Below are positions 19,539-29,702 of a DNA stretch of 64,000 nt, piece by piece. Source of the DNA: Pseudoxanthomonas sp. SE1 (GTDB lineage: Bacteria; Pseudomonadota; Gammaproteobacteria; Xanthomonadales; Xanthomonadaceae); NCBI RefSeq assembly GCF_029542205.1, contig NZ_CP113783.1, positions 2,161,001 to 2,225,000 of the forward strand, in the 5' to 3' direction. Both the position numbers and the translations under genes were made by a program. Position 1 is the stretch's first letter; every line of letters begins with the position of its first letter. The notes under the pieces are model-generated. The model worked only from the letters and a program-made list of their open reading frames with translations. It was not told the DNA's origin and made no database searches.

Positions 19539-20497
19539 ATCTGGCGTGGCACGGACGCGTGGACCTGCCGGCCACCGCCGATACGCAACGCTGGCACCAA
19601 AGGGTGGTCTTGGACCCGCAGCCTGGGGCGCCCGGCATTGCTCTGCTGGGATTTGCCAGCGATGAAGGGATTCGTCGTAACAGCGGCCGACTGGGCGCCG
19701 CACAAGGACCCGGTGCACTTCGCAACGCCTTGGCCAACCTGCCCGTGCTCCACTGTGCTCCGCTCTACGATGCGGGCGACATCACCTGCGCGGATCAGGC
19801 ATTGGAGTTGGCGCAGGCCCACTACTCCCATCGAGCGCAGCAACTGCTGGATCAGGGAAATTGGGTGATTGGTCTGGGCGGCGGGCACGAGATCGGCTAT
19901 GCCAGCTACGCCGCACTGCGGGGTCACCTGGGCGCATCCAACGCTCGCATCGGCATCTTCAACTTCGATGCACACTTTGATCTGCGTGAGCAAGGCAGTG
20001 CGAGCTCGGGCACGCCCTTCCTGCAGGCACTGGAGCATGCCCGCAGCAGTGGCTCCCCGCTGCAGTATCACTGCATTGGTGTAAGTCGATCCGGCAACAC
20101 ACCGCGTCTATTCGCCACGGCCGAGCGCGAAGGCGCCCATTACCTCACCGATGACGTGCTGTGCACCTGGAACTGGCTGGCACAGGCTGAGGTGCTGCGT
20201 GCGTGGTGTGAGGCGGTTGACGTGATCTACCTGACGCTGTGCCTGGACGTGCTGCCGCAGGCTGTGGCCCCGGGCGTGAGTGCCCCCAACCCACGCGGAG
20301 TGAGTCTGGAGGTCCTGGAAGCCCTGCTGGATCTGGTCATGGCCTCGGGCAAGGTACGTGTGGTCGACGTGGCGGAACTGTGTCCGCCCTTGGATCCGGA
20401 TCAGGCCACCGCACGTGTGGCCGCGCGTTTGATCCACCGCATGGTCAGTGCGCACGCTCAATGGGGTGATACCGGCTGGCAAAAGGCAGTGAGCTAG
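19535..20497 (+). CDS. hutG: Formimidoylglutamase (arginase/agmatinase fold)
   Basis: 320 residues starting with GTG that overlaps the hutH stop (GTGA). The arginase-superfamily metal-binding motifs are present: [20 protein letters not shown] and TLCLDVLP, which together hold the Mn2+ pair. Position in a hut operon makes N-formimino-L-glutamate the substrate, giving glutamate and formamide, rather than arginine or agmatine. hutI (imidazolonepropionase), needed between HutU and HutG, is not in the window. The last bases overlap the convergent DUF305 gene through a shared CTAG. Confidence 0.92.
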   Translation: MNLAWHGRVDLPATADTQRWHQRVVLDPQPGAPGIALLGFASDEGIRRNSGRLGAAQGPGALRNALANLPVLHCAPLYDAGDITCADQALELAQAHYSHRAQQLLDQGNWVIGLGGGHEIGYASYAALRGHLGASNARIGIFNFDAHFDLREQGSASSGTPFLQALEHARSSGSPLQYHCIGVSRSGNTPRLFATAEREGAHYLTDDVLCTWNWLAQAEVLRAWCEAVDVIYLTLCLDVLPQAVAPGVSAPNPRGVSLEVLEALLDLVMASGKVRVVDVAELCPPLDPDQATARVAARLIHRMVSAHAQWGDTGWQKAVS

Positions 20498-21027
20498 CGG
20501 GAGCGCTCAGCCAACAGTTGCTTCATCTGCGCGATCTCCTGTGTCTGCGAGGTGATGATGTCTTGGCAGAGCTTCACCAACTCAGGGTCCTTCAGGCGAT
20601 TCTCCTCGCACATCAGGATGGCGCCAGCGTGGTGGGGAATCATCGAACGGATGAACTGCTTGTCAGTGACCGCTGCCTGCGTGCGAATTCCCCACCAGCA
20701 GAACAGCATGAACGCCACGGTCACGCCGGCCAGGATCAGATTACGCCGACGATCGGGGTACATGCTGGACATGAGCCAAAGCTCGATCAACAGCATCGGC
20801 GCGGCCATCAGGCCCGCCATGTAGAACTGGTTGACGTTGTTATAGACGTTGGCCCACTGATCGACCATGGCATACATCAGGGCGTACATGGCCAGGAACG
20901 ACAAGGCCATCATCAGCAGCAGGCGACCGTAGTGGCCCTGATGCGTCTGACCGGAACTTCCGTGCGAGGCGTGTTGCTCTGAATGCTGCGTGTGCGTGCT
21001 TTCGTGCTTACCGTGCGAAGAAGACAT
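20494..21027 (-). CDS. DUF305 membrane protein of the copper cluster
   Basis: 177 residues from the ATG at 21027 (in-frame extension to 21075 is unlikely). A His/Ser-rich cytoplasmic start (SSSHGKHESTHTQHSEQH) is followed by three predicted membrane helices and a C-terminal DUF305 piece with RSMIPHHAGAILMCEE and QEIAQMKQLL. DUF305 proteins are common in copper islands; the HH, Met and Cys residues could bind Cu. Last gene of the minus-strand copper cluster, running convergently into hutG. Confidence 0.82.
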   Translation of the reverse strand: MSSSHGKHESTHTQHSEQHASHGSSGQTHQGHYGRLLLMMALSFLAMYALMYAMVDQWANVYNNVNQFYMAGLMAAPMLLIELWLMSSMYPDRRRNLILAGVTVAFMLFCWWGIRTQAAVTDKQFIRSMIPHHAGAILMCEENRLKDPELVKLCQDIITSQTQEIAQMKQLLAERSR

Positions 21028-21101
21028 GTCGATCTCCGTGGGAATGGCAGAACATCGCCGAATCCCGGGGGCCAAGGAACCAGCCCCCGGGGAGATAGCA
21101 G

Positions 21102-21416
21102 TTACATACCCTTGCCGGCAGCGAATTCCTGCGGGCTCAGCTTGCCGTCCTTGTTGCCATCAAGCATGCCGAAGTGCGGCGCGAGCTTGTGCTTGGCCAG
21201 TTCTTCCTTGGACAGCGCACCATCCTTGTTGGTATCGAGCTTGGTGAAATCGGCATCGGCCGCGGCCGGCTTGTGCTGACCATGCTCCTGCTTCTTGTGG
21301 TCCATCGGCTTGTGCTGACCGTGGTCGGTGGTGGGCGTGGTGGTCTGGCCGCCGGCGAAGGCCGCGCCCGCCATCAGAAACAGGGCCATCATCGAGAGGG
21401 AGGCATAACGCTTCAT
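21102..21416 (-). CDS. EF-hand domain periplasmic protein
   Basis: 104 residues from the ATG at 21416. A signal peptide (about 1-22, MALFLMAGAAFAGG) is followed by a His-rich linker with two copies of HGQHKP (about residues 33-50) and two EF-hand loops, DTNKDGALSKEE (about 60) and DGNKDGKLSPQEF (about 85). The loops have the D-x-N/D-x-D-G spacing for Ca2+. His repeats and the copper neighbours suggest a periplasmic metal-buffering role; this is inference. It sits 28 bp after the P-type ATPase gene. Confidence 0.8.
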   Translation of the reverse strand: MKRYASLSMMALFLMAGAAFAGGQTTTPTTDHGQHKPMDHKKQEHGQHKPAAADADFTKLDTNKDGALSKEELAKHKLAPHFGMLDGNKDGKLSPQEFAAGKGM

Positions 21417-21444
21417 TGCAGTACTCCTTGTGGGATATGAGCCA

Positions 21445-23871
21445 TCAGTGACAGGAATGGCCGCGCGCAGGCTCATCGGCGCGGTCAGGGGGGGAGGTGG
21501 CAACAACGGTGGAGCCGGACAAACGCAAGGCATTGGTGACCACCGAAACCGAGCTCAGGCTCATGGCCAGGGCCGCCATCATCGGACTGAGCAAAAGGCC
21601 GAAGCTGGGATACAGCAGGCCGGCGGCGATAGGCACGCCGATGGCGTTGTAGACGAAGGCGAAGCCCAGGTTCTGCTTCATGTTGGCCACCGTCGAAGAC
21701 GAGATGGCACGGGCTTGCACGATGCGCCTCAGATCACCCTTGACCAGGGTGAGCTGGGCGCTGGACATGGCCACATCCGTGCCCGTCCCCATCGCGATGC
21801 CCACATCGGCTGCCGCCAGGGCCGGCGCATCGTTGATGCCGTCGCCAGCCATGGCCACACGACGACCCTGGGCCTTGAGTTGCTGGACCAGTTCGGCCTT
21901 GTCCTGCGGCTTGACGCCGCCACGCACATCCTCGATGCCCAGCGTGCGCCCCACGGCCTCGGCCGTCGCCTGTGCGTCACCGGAGGCCATCACCACGTGC
22001 AGGCCATCGGCACGTAGCAGGTTCAAGGCAGGCAAAGTCGTGACTTTGATGGGATCTGCTACCGCAATGGCGCCGGCCAATCGTCCATTGACCGCCAGGA
22101 ACATCACGCTGGCGCCTTCCTTGCGCAGACGCTCGGCGCTGCTCTGCAAGGGCGCAACATCAGCCCCTACCGATGCCATCAAGCTTTGGTTGCCAAGCAC
22201 CACATCCTGATCGGACACGCGCCCGCGAACGCCTTGACCGGTGAGCGAATCAAAATCTTGGGCGGCCACCAGGTTCAAGCCACGTCGCTGGGCTTCCGCC
22301 ACGATGGCCTCGGCCAAGGGATGCTCACTGCCCTGCTCCAAGCTGCCAGCCAAGCTGAGGATCTGATCGGCATCGAAACCGGCGTAGGAGAGCGTGTCGC
22401 GAAAGGCTGGACGGCCCTCGGTCAACGTACCGGTCTTGTCCACGATCAACGTGTCGATCAGACGTAGCTGCTCGATCGCCTGAGCATCGCGGAACAGGAC
22501 CCCGACCTGCGCAGCGCGGCCAGTGGCGACCATGATCGACATGGGGGTAGCCAAACCTAGGGCACACGGGCACGCAATGATCAGAACCGATACGGCATTG
22601 AGGACGGCAAAAGTCCAGGACGGTTCGGGTCCAAACAGACCCCATCCGAAGAACGTGAGCACCGCCGTGGCCAGCACGGCCAGGACAAACCAGTACGCCA
22701 CCTTGTCCGCCATACGCTGCATCGGCGCGCGGGAGCGCTGGGCTTGGGCTACCAACTGCACAATCTGCGCCAGTACCGTCCCGGATCCGACTTTGTCCGC
22801 CCGGATGACCAAGGCGCCCGTCCCGTTGAGCGTGGCGCCTATAACGTGATCACCGACAGCCTTCTCCACCGGAATGGGTTCACCGGTCAGCATCGACTCA
22901 TCGACACTGGTGCGGCCTTCGATGACCTCCCCATCGACCGGCACCTTCTCGCCCGGTCGTACGCGAAGCAGGTCACCCACGTGCACGTGATCCAGCGCAA
23001 CGTCCTCTTCGCCCCCATCGGGTTTGACGCGGCGAGCCGTCTTGGGCGCCAATCCCAGCAGGGACTTGATGGCCGCCGAGGTTTTGGAACGCGCCCGCAG
23101 TTCCAGCAGCTGTCCGAGCAGGGTGAGCGAGACGATGACCGCTGCCGCCTCGAAGTAGACCCCTACCCGTCCATGCTCGCGGAAAGAGTCCGGAAACAGG
23201 CCCGGTGCAACGGTGGCCACCACGCTGTAGCCAAACGCGGCGGCCACGCCGATGCCGATCAGCGTCCACATGTTGGGGCTGCGATTGCCGATGGACTGTA
23301 GGCAGCGCTCAAAGAATGGCCACCCCGCCCAGAGCACCACTGGAGCGCTCAGCACGAGCTCAATCCAGGTGCGCGCCTGCGTGGACGAGCCGGGCAGACG
23401 GTGTCCCAGCATGGCCAAGACCAGGACGATCAAGGTCAAGGGCAATGTCCAGCAGAACCTTCGGGTGAAATCGCGTAACTCCGGATTGTCGTCCTCCTCC
23501 AGCGAGGGCATCTCCGGCTCCAGCGCCATGCCACAGATCGGACAGGTGCCGGGACCTGGCTGACGAATCTGCGGATGCATCGGGCAGGTGTAGACCGTGG
23601 CGTGGGTACCGCTGGGTTGGGCCACCGCTGCTGGGGCGGTCACTTCAACTTGCTGGGGAGCATCGTCCGTATAGCGGACGGGACTGGTGATGAACCGCTC
23701 TCGGCATTTGGCTGAGCAGAAGTGATACTTCGTTCCGCCATGCAGGGCGTGGTACGGCGTTCTAGCCGCAGAGACCTGCATACCGCATACCGGATCACGC
23801 ACCGAGTCTGGACCATCGCTGGCACCCTGCGGCATCGCCTTGCCGGCTTCATCGTGGGAATGAGGGGACAT
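21445..23871 (-). CDS. Copper-exporting P1B-type ATPase with YHS and metal-binding N-terminus
   Basis: 808 residues. Instead of the usual HMA domain the N-terminus has a YHS-type domain ([21 protein letters not shown], about 25-65) and a heavy-metal-binding domain ([23 protein letters not shown], about 95-125). The ATPase core has the TGES-like actuator region, a transmembrane CPC in [13 protein letters not shown] (about 433-445) for Cu(I)/Ag(I), the phosphorylated Asp in DKTGTLTEG (about 477), SEHPLAEA, and [20 protein letters not shown]. Pumps monovalent copper or silver out of the cytoplasm. Part of the minus-strand copper cluster, between a DUF411 protein and an EF-hand protein. Resembles the CopF/SilP-type group. 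Confidence 0.93.
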   Translation of the reverse strand: MSPHSHDEAGKAMPQGASDGPDSVRDPVCGMQVSAARTPYHALHGGTKYHFCSAKCRERFITSPVRYTDDAPQQVEVTAPAAVAQPSGTHATVYTCPMHPQIRQPGPGTCPICGMALEPEMPSLEEDDNPELRDFTRRFCWTLPLTLIVLVLAMLGHRLPGSSTQARTWIELVLSAPVVLWAGWPFFERCLQSIGNRSPNMWTLIGIGVAAAFGYSVVATVAPGLFPDSFREHGRVGVYFEAAAVIVSLTLLGQLLELRARSKTSAAIKSLLGLAPKTARRVKPDGGEEDVALDHVHVGDLLRVRPGEKVPVDGEVIEGRTSVDESMLTGEPIPVEKAVGDHVIGATLNGTGALVIRADKVGSGTVLAQIVQLVAQAQRSRAPMQRMADKVAYWFVLAVLATAVLTFFGWGLFGPEPSWTFAVLNAVSVLIIACPCALGLATPMSIMVATGRAAQVGVLFRDAQAIEQLRLIDTLIVDKTGTLTEGRPAFRDTLSYAGFDADQILSLAGSLEQGSEHPLAEAIVAEAQRRGLNLVAAQDFDSLTGQGVRGRVSDQDVVLGNQSLMASVGADVAPLQSSAERLRKEGASVMFLAVNGRLAGAIAVADPIKVTTLPALNLLRADGLHVVMASGDAQATAEAVGRTLGIEDVRGGVKPQDKAELVQQLKAQGRRVAMAGDGINDAPALAAADVGIAMGTGTDVAMSSAQLTLVKGDLRRIVQARAISSSTVANMKQNLGFAFVYNAIGVPIAAGLLYPSFGLLLSPMMAALAMSLSSVSVVTNALRLSGSTVVATSPPDRADEPARGHSCH

Positions 23872-23911
23872 GGATCACTCTGGTCTGGAAGAAGGGATCG
23901 CGAGCAAACTG

Positions 23912-24457
23912 TCAGCTGCGTTGACCGTGCAGGACGTAAGGCTGCGTGGTGCCGTCGGGCAGTACAAATTCCACCGTATAGGGTTGAACACGTCCGTCGG
24001 GCATCTCCATACCAGGAGAACCGGCGGGCATCCCCGGTAGCACTAATCCACGGCCTACCGGGCGCTCACGAAGCAGGCGCAGGATGTCCTGCACCGGCAC
24101 ATGACCTTCGACGATGTAGCCATCGATCTCGGCGGTATGGCACGAGCCGCGTCCATAGGGAACGCCCAAGCGCGCCTTGATCGGGTTGAGGTCTTCGCTG
24201 TTGTGCACCTCAACCGTAAAACCTGCTTTCTCCAGATGCTCCACCCACAGTTGGCAGCAACCGCAGGTCGCACTCTTATGTACTTTGACCAACGGCAACG
24301 GACGCTGCGGTTGAGTGACCTGCTGCGCAGCCGCCGATGTCGGAGATTGGGCGTCCGATGCCGCCTCTGAATTGACAGCCGATTCGGGGCGCGCGCATGC
24401 GGTCAGCGACAAGGCCGTGGCCAGCAGAAAGAGACAGCTGCGTGAAGTGTTCATCAT
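23912..24457 (-). CDS. DUF411 metal-binding lipoprotein
   Basis: 181 residues starting at tandem ATG codons (24457/24454) after AAGGAAGC. A lipobox LTAC at about residue 20 predicts a lipoprotein. The DUF411 domain has VHKSATCGCCQLWVEHL (CGCC near residue 66), a second conserved part GSCHTAEIDGYIVEGHVP and a Met-rich end (PGMPAGSPGMEMPDG). DUF411 proteins are regularly found in copper/silver resistance loci. Likely a periplasmic copper-binding or delivery protein next to the P-type ATPase. Confidence 0.85.
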   Translation of the reverse strand: MMNTSRSCLFLLATALSLTACARPESAVNSEAASDAQSPTSAAAQQVTQPQRPLPLVKVHKSATCGCCQLWVEHLEKAGFTVEVHNSEDLNPIKARLGVPYGRGSCHTAEIDGYIVEGHVPVQDILRLLRERPVGRGLVLPGMPAGSPGMEMPDGRVQPYTVEFVLPDGTTQPYVLHGQRS

Positions 24458-24472
24458 GCTTCCTTAAGAGAT

Positions 24473-24496
24473 GCCCGAGCGCCGAGGCGCTCGGGC
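24473..24496 (-). terminator. GC-rich hairpin between cytochrome c and DUF411 genes
   Basis: Perfect 11-bp inverted repeat GCCCGAGCGCC / GGCGCTCGGGC with a 2-nt loop, placed between two same-direction genes after the cytochrome stop. Could partly terminate the copA-copB-cytochrome message. No T-run. Confidence 0.5.
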
Positions 24497-24524
24497 GTGG
24501 AGCCGGGGCAGCTCCATGAAGGGA

Positions 24525-25373
24525 TCAATGCTGGTGATCGTGGCCGTCATCGGCCTTGGGAGCTGGCTCGGCTGGTTTGGCTGGCATGGAGCCGTGCTGA
24601 TCGTGCTCGCCCTCGGACTTGGCCTGCGCAGGTTGCTTTGCCGGCTCGGCCGCATGCACGTGCGTCTTGCCGTCGGCATGCACATGCGTGGTGCCTTCCT
24701 TAGGCTTGCTCATGTCCATGCCCATGCCACCTGCTTCATGCCCCTGGCCATGGCCATGGCCATCACCCATCTCTTCGCTATCACCGCCGCCATGGTGATC
24801 TGCACCCGCTTCCTCGCCATGCGAGTGCCCGCCGGTCTCACCGCCACCGTGTGAATGGCCATCACTGCTGGCCACCAACGCCTGGTAGCCGGCCTTGTCC
24901 AGCTTGGGCAGCTTCTGCAGGAAGGCCGACATGTTCCAGATGAACTCATCGTCCATGCTGCCGCCCCACGCAGGCATGCCGCTGGCCTTGATGCCGTGCT
25001 TGATCACCCAGAACGCCTCAGCTGGACCCACCGGGTGCTTGCTTAGGTTTGGTGGCGCGGGGTACAGACCCTTGCTCATCTCGGTGGCCGCCGCATCTGG
25101 CGAAAGATGACAGGTCACACACATAGCGTTGTAGTTGCCCGCACCCTGGCGGATACGCTCAGGATCATCCAGGTTCGTGGGTACCTGAAGCTTGGCGGCG
25201 CGCACCTCAATGGAACGCTCACGCGCCGTTTCAAGTAGCGCATACACCGGGCGACTATGCGGATCATCAGCGGCCACGTTGTACACGCCCAGAGAGACCG
25301 CGGCGGTTGCGACCACCGCAACCAATGCCACGCCGGCGCCGAGCCATACCCACATCTTCTTGTTGGATTTCAT
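24525..25373 (-). CDS. c-type cytochrome with long His-rich tail
   Basis: 282 residues. N-terminal anchor or signal helix (about 8-30), then a single-haem cytochrome c domain with CVTCH at about residue 84 and a likely Met ligand in KASGMPAWGG. From about residue 170 the protein is a low-complexity His/Gly/Glu tail (many HSHGG, HGHG, HVHADG, HDHQH blocks) that should bind several metal ions. Lies 12 bp after copB in the copper operon. It may couple copper binding to electron transfer, or simply buffer copper in the periplasm; the tail length is unusual for a cytochrome. Confidence 0.85.
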   Translation of the reverse strand: MKSNKKMWVWLGAGVALVAVVATAAVSLGVYNVAADDPHSRPVYALLETARERSIEVRAAKLQVPTNLDDPERIRQGAGNYNAMCVTCHLSPDAAATEMSKGLYPAPPNLSKHPVGPAEAFWVIKHGIKASGMPAWGGSMDDEFIWNMSAFLQKLPKLDKAGYQALVASSDGHSHGGGETGGHSHGEEAGADHHGGGDSEEMGDGHGHGQGHEAGGMGMDMSKPKEGTTHVHADGKTHVHAAEPAKQPAQAKSEGEHDQHGSMPAKPAEPAPKADDGHDHQH

Positions 25374-25385
25374 TGTCAGTTCCCC

Positions 25386-26657
25386 TTAGAACCAGGTACG
25401 AAGGCCGATGACCAAGCGCGTGTCTTCAAAAGACTCGCCATGCTCGCGTCGCATGTCTGCGGTATTGCCAAACGCACGCTCGTACACCACGCCGATGTAG
25501 GGAGCGAACTTTCGGGTGAACTCATAACGAAGTCGCAGGCCCGCCTCAGCGGTACTCAGACCCGAACCTATTCCGCGCAATGGATCGTTCTTGCCATACG
25601 CCGTGACCTCCACCAGCGGCTGCAGGATCAGCCGATTGGTCAGCAGCAGTTCGTACTCGGCCTCGACATTGGCAGCAGTCTGGCCGCCTTCGCCGAGATA
25701 GGCTGTGGCGGATACTTCGAACTTCATCGGTGCCAAGCCCTGTACGCCAATAGCGGCGAAGTTCTGCGAAGCCCCCGGCTTGAAGTCATGGCGCACACCG
25801 GCCACCACATCCCACCACGTGGAGATACTGCGGCCGTAGAGCACTTCCAGATCAGCCGACTCGGTCTGACCATCTGTGCGTTCGCCTTCACTGCGGAACC
25901 AGACGCGATTGAGGTCCGTACCGATCCAACCCTGACCCTCCCAACCCAGCCCGGTGCCCGGATCGGCATCCCAGGCTTCCAGGCGATTGAGCAGTACGTA
26001 GCTCTTGATCGAATTGTCATGCACCGGATGCGCGTGTGCGGGCGCGATGGCCGCCTGACGATCAGCCTCGGTCACCGCAGGAATCGGGGTGCGCGGCTGC
26101 GTTGGTGCGACAGGCCCATGTCCCATCTGACTGTGGTCCATGCCCTCCATCGATTGCATGCCAGCTTCTGGCGTAGCGGATGCGGGCGAACCGTGGCCCA
26201 TCTGCGAATGGTCCATCCCCTGCATCGCAGGCGTGGACGTGCTGGAGGCGTCGGACGCAGCGGGCTGTGCCATCTGACTGTGATCCATGCCCTGCATCGG
26301 CTGCGTCTGCGCTTTGGGCGCTGCAGGTGTACTCGCGGGCGAGCTGTGCCCCATCTGCGAGTGGTCCATGCCCTGCATGGCAGGCTCGGCTGCTTGAGCC
26401 GGCGGCGCGGCATGGCCCATCGCCGCATGATCGATAGTCGCTTCGCTGGTCTTGGCCGGTGTTGTAGGTTTGGGGGCTGGCGCAGGCTTTGATGTCGGCG
26501 CCTGATGTGCAGAGTGATCCTGAGCCTGGGTCTGCGCGCCCTGCTCCATCGGCATGGAGCCGTGCTGCATGGATTGGGCGCTGGCCGCATTGGCCAGGGC
26601 CAGCGAGATAGCCAGGGTCAGCGCAGTCAGGGTGGTATTGCGTCTATTGATGTTCAT
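25386..26657 (-). CDS. copB: Copper resistance protein CopB (outer membrane)
   Basis: 423 residues from the ATG at 26657, which overlaps the copA stop. Signal peptide (about 1-27, ALANAASAQ), a Met/His-rich N-terminal half with four repeats of the type [11 protein letters not shown], and a C-terminal CopB beta-barrel domain (about 200-423: [54 protein letters not shown]). CopB works with CopA in periplasmic and outer-membrane copper sequestration. The Met/His repeats are the expected copper-binding part. Translationally coupled to copA. Confidence 0.93.
   Translation of the reverse strand: MNINRRNTTLTALTLAISLALANAASAQSMQHGSMPMEQGAQTQAQDHSAHQAPTSKPAPAPKPTTPAKTSEATIDHAAMGHAAPPAQAAEPAMQGMDHSQMGHSSPASTPAAPKAQTQPMQGMDHSQMAQPAASDASSTSTPAMQGMDHSQMGHGSPASATPEAGMQSMEGMDHSQMGHGPVAPTQPRTPIPAVTEADRQAAIAPAHAHPVHDNSIKSYVLLNRLEAWDADPGTGLGWEGQGWIGTDLNRVWFRSEGERTDGQTESADLEVLYGRSISTWWDVVAGVRHDFKPGASQNFAAIGVQGLAPMKFEVSATAYLGEGGQTAANVEAEYELLLTNRLILQPLVEVTAYGKNDPLRGIGSGLSTAEAGLRLRYEFTRKFAPYIGVVYERAFGNTADMRREHGESFEDTRLVIGLRTWF
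26110..26390 (-). repeat. Tandem Met/His-rich repeats inside copB
   Basis: Four in-frame repeats encode MDHSQMGH or MDHSQMAQ cores separated by Ala/Pro-rich spacers of about 12-17 residues. They are visible in DNA as recurrent CATCTG-type blocks with the reverse of GGCATGGACCAC. Copy number in such repeats varies between strains and may tune copper capacity. Confidence 0.8.
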
Positions 26658-28522
26658 TCGTCGACCCTCACCGTGCGCATCATTCCGGCTTCCATGTGAT
26701 AGAGCAGGTGGCAATGGAACGCCCAGCTGCCCAACGCATCGGCACGCACGCGATACGTACGTCGGCTGCCTGGCGGCATGTCCACCGTGTGCTTGCGCAC
26801 CATGAAGTTGCCGCTATCGTCTTCCACATCGCTCCACATGCCGTGCAAATGGATCGGGTGGGTCATCATCGTGTCGTTGACCAATACGATGCGCATGCGC
26901 TCGCCGTAGTTCAGCCGTAGCGGCTCGACATCGGAAAACTTCTGACCATTGAAACCCCAGGAGAATTTCTCCATGTGTCCGGTCAGATGCAGCTCGATCT
27001 CGCGACCGGGGTCGCGTCCGTCAGGGTCTTCAAAGGTGCTCTTGAGCATGGAATACGTCAGTACATGACGGCCGTTATCGCGCAGGCCATTGCCCGGATC
27101 GTCCAAGCGCGAAGTCACGCTCATGGCTTGGTTGTCCAACAGCGGATTGTTGGTCTCGCTGGCAGGGTGTGATTGCATGCCCCCATGCTGCATGCCGGCC
27201 ATGGCACCATCGCCGGCGGCGGGCATCGCGTGACCCGCATGGGCCGAGGCCTCATTGCCGCTGGCAGGTGGGGTCATGCCGGGCATGCCCATGGCTGCAC
27301 CACAGCCGCCTTCCATGCCCTTGCTGCCGCCAGACATATCCATCGATCCATGATCCATGCCCATGTCTGCCATCGTCAGCAGCGGCCGGGGATCCACAGA
27401 CGGAAGAGGCGCGCGTAGTCCTTCGCGCACGGCGAGCGTGCCGCTGACGTAGCCGGTGCGACCGGAGTCCTGGGCAAAGATGGTGAATGCGTCCTGCCCG
27501 GAGGGCTCCACGATCACATCGAAGGTTTCTGCTACTGCAATGCGGAACTCGTCGACCGAAACCGGATGGACGTACAAGCCATCCGCCGCGACCACGGTCA
27601 TCTTCAACCCCGGAATACGCACATCGAAGTACGTCATGGCAGAGCCATTGATGAAACGCAGACGCACCTTCTCGCCACTGCGGAACAACCCGGTCCAGTT
27701 GCCCAGAGAGGTCGTGCCGTTCATCAGGTAGGTGTAGGTGTTGGCGTTGACGTCGGACAGATCCGTGGGCGTCATTCGCATCACGCCCCACATCTTGCGA
27801 TCTTCCAACGTGGCCGACAGACCATTGCGCTTCACATCGCGCGCGAAATCGCCGACCGTGCGCTTGTAGTAGTTGTCATGGCCCGGCATCTTCTTCAAAC
27901 GATCGAACAGGGCCGTCGGGTCCAGGTCTGTCCAATCGCTCAGCATCACGACGTAGTCGCGATCGAAGCTGAAAGGCTCTGGCTCCAGTGGATCGATCAC
28001 GATCGGTCCATAAAGCCCAGCTTGTTCCTGGAAACCTGAGTGGCTGTGGTACCAGTAGGTTCCGCCCTGATGCAGGGTGAACCTATAGTGGTAGGTCTCA
28101 CCACGTCCGATGCCGTCAAAGCTCAGGCCCGGCACGCCGTCCATGTTGGCCGGCAGAATGATGCCGTGCCAATGGATGGAAGTATCCGTGCCATGGAGGG
28201 AGTTGGCCGGCAATGCATTGGAGACACGCAGGTTGACCGTGGTGCCTTCCCGCCACCGCAGCAACGGCGCCGGAACGGACCCGTTGACCGTGATCGCGGT
28301 GCGGGTCTTGCCGGTGAAGTTCATCGGCGTCTCGCCGATGGTCAGGTCAAACTCGGTGCCCGACAATACGTTGGCTTGTCCGGGGCCCTTGAGCGCCCAA
28401 CTGGCTTTGGGCCAGAACCCCAATCCTGCGACTGCGCCTCCCAAGGCCAAGCCTTGGACAAATCGCCGCCGCGAAGGCAGCAGCGGTCCACCATGTGGAC
28501 CACGAAAATCATCATGCGACAT
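26654..28522 (-). CDS. copA: Multicopper oxidase CopA
   Basis: 622 residues with a Tat signal ([14 protein letters not shown], about 17-30), fitting export of a folded cofactor-loaded enzyme. Three cupredoxin domains with copper ligands HWHG and HSHSGFQEQ in the first domain and HPIHLHGM and [13 protein letters not shown] in the last. A Met-rich insert (about 395-470, e.g. [18 protein letters not shown]) suits Cu(I) binding. Oxidises and sequesters periplasmic Cu(I). It is followed directly by copB (ATGA overlap) and preceded by copL, the arrangement seen in Xanthomonas and Stenotrophomonas. Confidence 0.95.
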   Translation of the reverse strand: MSHDDFRGPHGGPLLPSRRRFVQGLALGGAVAGLGFWPKASWALKGPGQANVLSGTEFDLTIGETPMNFTGKTRTAITVNGSVPAPLLRWREGTTVNLRVSNALPANSLHGTDTSIHWHGIILPANMDGVPGLSFDGIGRGETYHYRFTLHQGGTYWYHSHSGFQEQAGLYGPIVIDPLEPEPFSFDRDYVVMLSDWTDLDPTALFDRLKKMPGHDNYYKRTVGDFARDVKRNGLSATLEDRKMWGVMRMTPTDLSDVNANTYTYLMNGTTSLGNWTGLFRSGEKVRLRFINGSAMTYFDVRIPGLKMTVVAADGLYVHPVSVDEFRIAVAETFDVIVEPSGQDAFTIFAQDSGRTGYVSGTLAVREGLRAPLPSVDPRPLLTMADMGMDHGSMDMSGGSKGMEGGCGAAMGMPGMTPPASGNEASAHAGHAMPAAGDGAMAGMQHGGMQSHPASETNNPLLDNQAMSVTSRLDDPGNGLRDNGRHVLTYSMLKSTFEDPDGRDPGREIELHLTGHMEKFSWGFNGQKFSDVEPLRLNYGERMRIVLVNDTMMTHPIHLHGMWSDVEDDSGNFMVRKHTVDMPPGSRRTYRVRADALGSWAFHCHLLYHMEAGMMRTVRVDE

Positions 28523-28635
28523 GTAAATGCTCCAAGCGTCGTGTTGCCACCGGCAGGCGGTGGTACAGAGCGGGTGGCTGGCCTATACAGGCATGCAAGC
28601 CACACCAACGGCGCCATTGCGGCGCCTAGGGACGC

Positions 28636-29055
28636 TTAGCCGATCGGTGGTCGGATCAGATGAGGCAAGGCAGGCGCCGGATGCCCCAAGGGCAGCGGCA
28701 TGACATCCAGGCCCAAGGCCAGTTGTACCGAAACATGCAGGCGCGCAGGCAATGCGCTCGCGCACGCGTGCACGCAGGCGCACCGGCACGCAGACGACTT
28801 GCAACAGTCGGGGCCGGCATGATCGCCGTGCCCAGTGCCAGCCTTTTCAATCGATGTGGCATCGGGATGATGCTCAGCACTGTGATGGGCGACGCAGTCT
28901 TCGTCGACTTGCACCGCGGCAGCGACTTCGCTGGCCTGCTCTTCCATCACCGGATTCATACTGACCGACGCAAACGCCGACCACGCCCCGTTAAGCACGA
29001 GCATGGCGATCAGGATCAGTCGCAGTAGAAGTGAGGAGGCTGACACGGGTGACAT
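28636..29055 (-). CDS. copL: CopL-type copper-responsive small protein
   Basis: 139 residues with a hydrophobic export signal (about 8-30), a Cys/His-rich middle (DEDCVAHHSAEHHPD, CCKSSACRCACVHACAS, about 50-100) and the tail HLIRPPIG. Gene order copL-copA-copB and the tail are those of the Xanthomonas CopL locus, where copL is required for copper induction of copAB. Whether the peptide, its translation or its leader RNA does the regulation cannot be read here; a GGCGCC-ATTGC-GGCGCC hairpin (about 28611-28627) lies directly after its stop, before copA. Confidence 0.82.
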   Translation of the reverse strand: MSPVSASSLLLRLILIAMLVLNGAWSAFASVSMNPVMEEQASEVAAAVQVDEDCVAHHSAEHHPDATSIEKAGTGHGDHAGPDCCKSSACRCACVHACASALPARLHVSVQLALGLDVMPLPLGHPAPALPHLIRPPIG

Positions 29056-29102
29056 GGTAAATCACTTTAGACAAGGCGCGCGTGTATCGGTCGTGAACAA
29101 AA

Positions 29103-29120
29103 TCTCAGGCAGGCCTGAGA
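29103..29120. promoter_or_regulatory. Perfect 8-bp dyad upstream of copL
   Basis: TCTCAGGC-AG-GCCTGAGA, a perfect palindrome 48 bp before the copL start. The position suits an operator for a regulator of the copper operon or a small hairpin ending the upstream XRE gene transcript. No T-run. Confidence 0.4.
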
Positions 29121-29231
29121 TGCCGCGCCCCGTTAGTCGCGCTAGCCGCGCCCACTGGTGTTCCATCCGGGGGCGCTCCAAAGGGCCGGGTTGAAGCGAA
29201 GTGCTGCCCATAAAGCGAGCGACCGTACGGC

Positions 29232-29582
29232 CTACTTCTCGGATGTGCTCTCGATCAGCTTCACCAGCTCGCGCTTCTGCTGCTTGCTGAGCGAGCCCCA
29301 GCGTAGGAGCAACTTCGCCAGCAGATCATCATCGGTGTACAGCAACGCGGCGGGGATCCCCAACGCTTGAGCCAACCGCTCAGCGGTCTCCAGCTTCGGC
29401 TCGTGCTTGCCACGCTCGTACTGGTTGATTCGGGGGCTGGCCACGTGAGGATCCAGACCGGCCCGGATGCCCAACTCCTTCTGCGACAAGCCCGTGTGCA
29501 GGCGGGCTTGTTTGAGGCGTCGAGCGAAGGTCGGTGTTGAGTCGACTGACAAAGTCACGCGCGCACCCCATGGAGACCCCAT
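29232..29582 (-). CDS. XRE-family helix-turn-helix regulator
   Basis: 116 residues. A Cro/CI-type helix-turn-helix (about 18-78: FARRLKQARLHTGLSQKELG, INQYERGKHEPKLETAERLAQALG) and a short C-terminal helical part (LSKQQKRELVKLIEST). Similar to stand-alone regulators of mobile-element and defence genes. An inverted repeat lies 31 bp before the start, suggesting autoregulation. Which neighbours it controls is unknown; it sits between the copper operon and a defence-like island. Confidence 0.85.
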   Translation of the reverse strand: MGSPWGARVTLSVDSTPTFARRLKQARLHTGLSQKELGIRAGLDPHVASPRINQYERGKHEPKLETAERLAQALGIPAALLYTDDDLLAKLLLRWGSLSKQQKRELVKLIESTSEK

Positions 29583-29612
29583 AAGGATGGCGGATGTACC
29601 CTGCCTTGCATA

Positions 29613-29627
29613 CTAAGATATTCTTAG
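29613..29627. promoter_or_regulatory. Likely operator of the XRE regulator
   Basis: CTAAGA-TAT-TCTTAG, a 6-bp dyad with 3-nt spacer in the gap between the XRE gene and the divergent small ORF at 29703. Size and placing fit a Cro/CI-type operator controlling both directions. Confidence 0.5.
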
Positions 29628-29702
29628 CTTTGAGGCAACCGGCGACCCCGGTAGCGCTGCCATCGCCAGGAGCCACGCCGCTCCCTCACCCCCGGAACCC
29701 GC

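Noticed and set aside
25257..26492. 411-codon plus-strand open frame opposite copB
   Set aside because: It is the antisense of the Met/His-repeat copB gene; the opposite strand has signal peptide, repeats and family domain, while this frame shows only a repetitive mirror composition.
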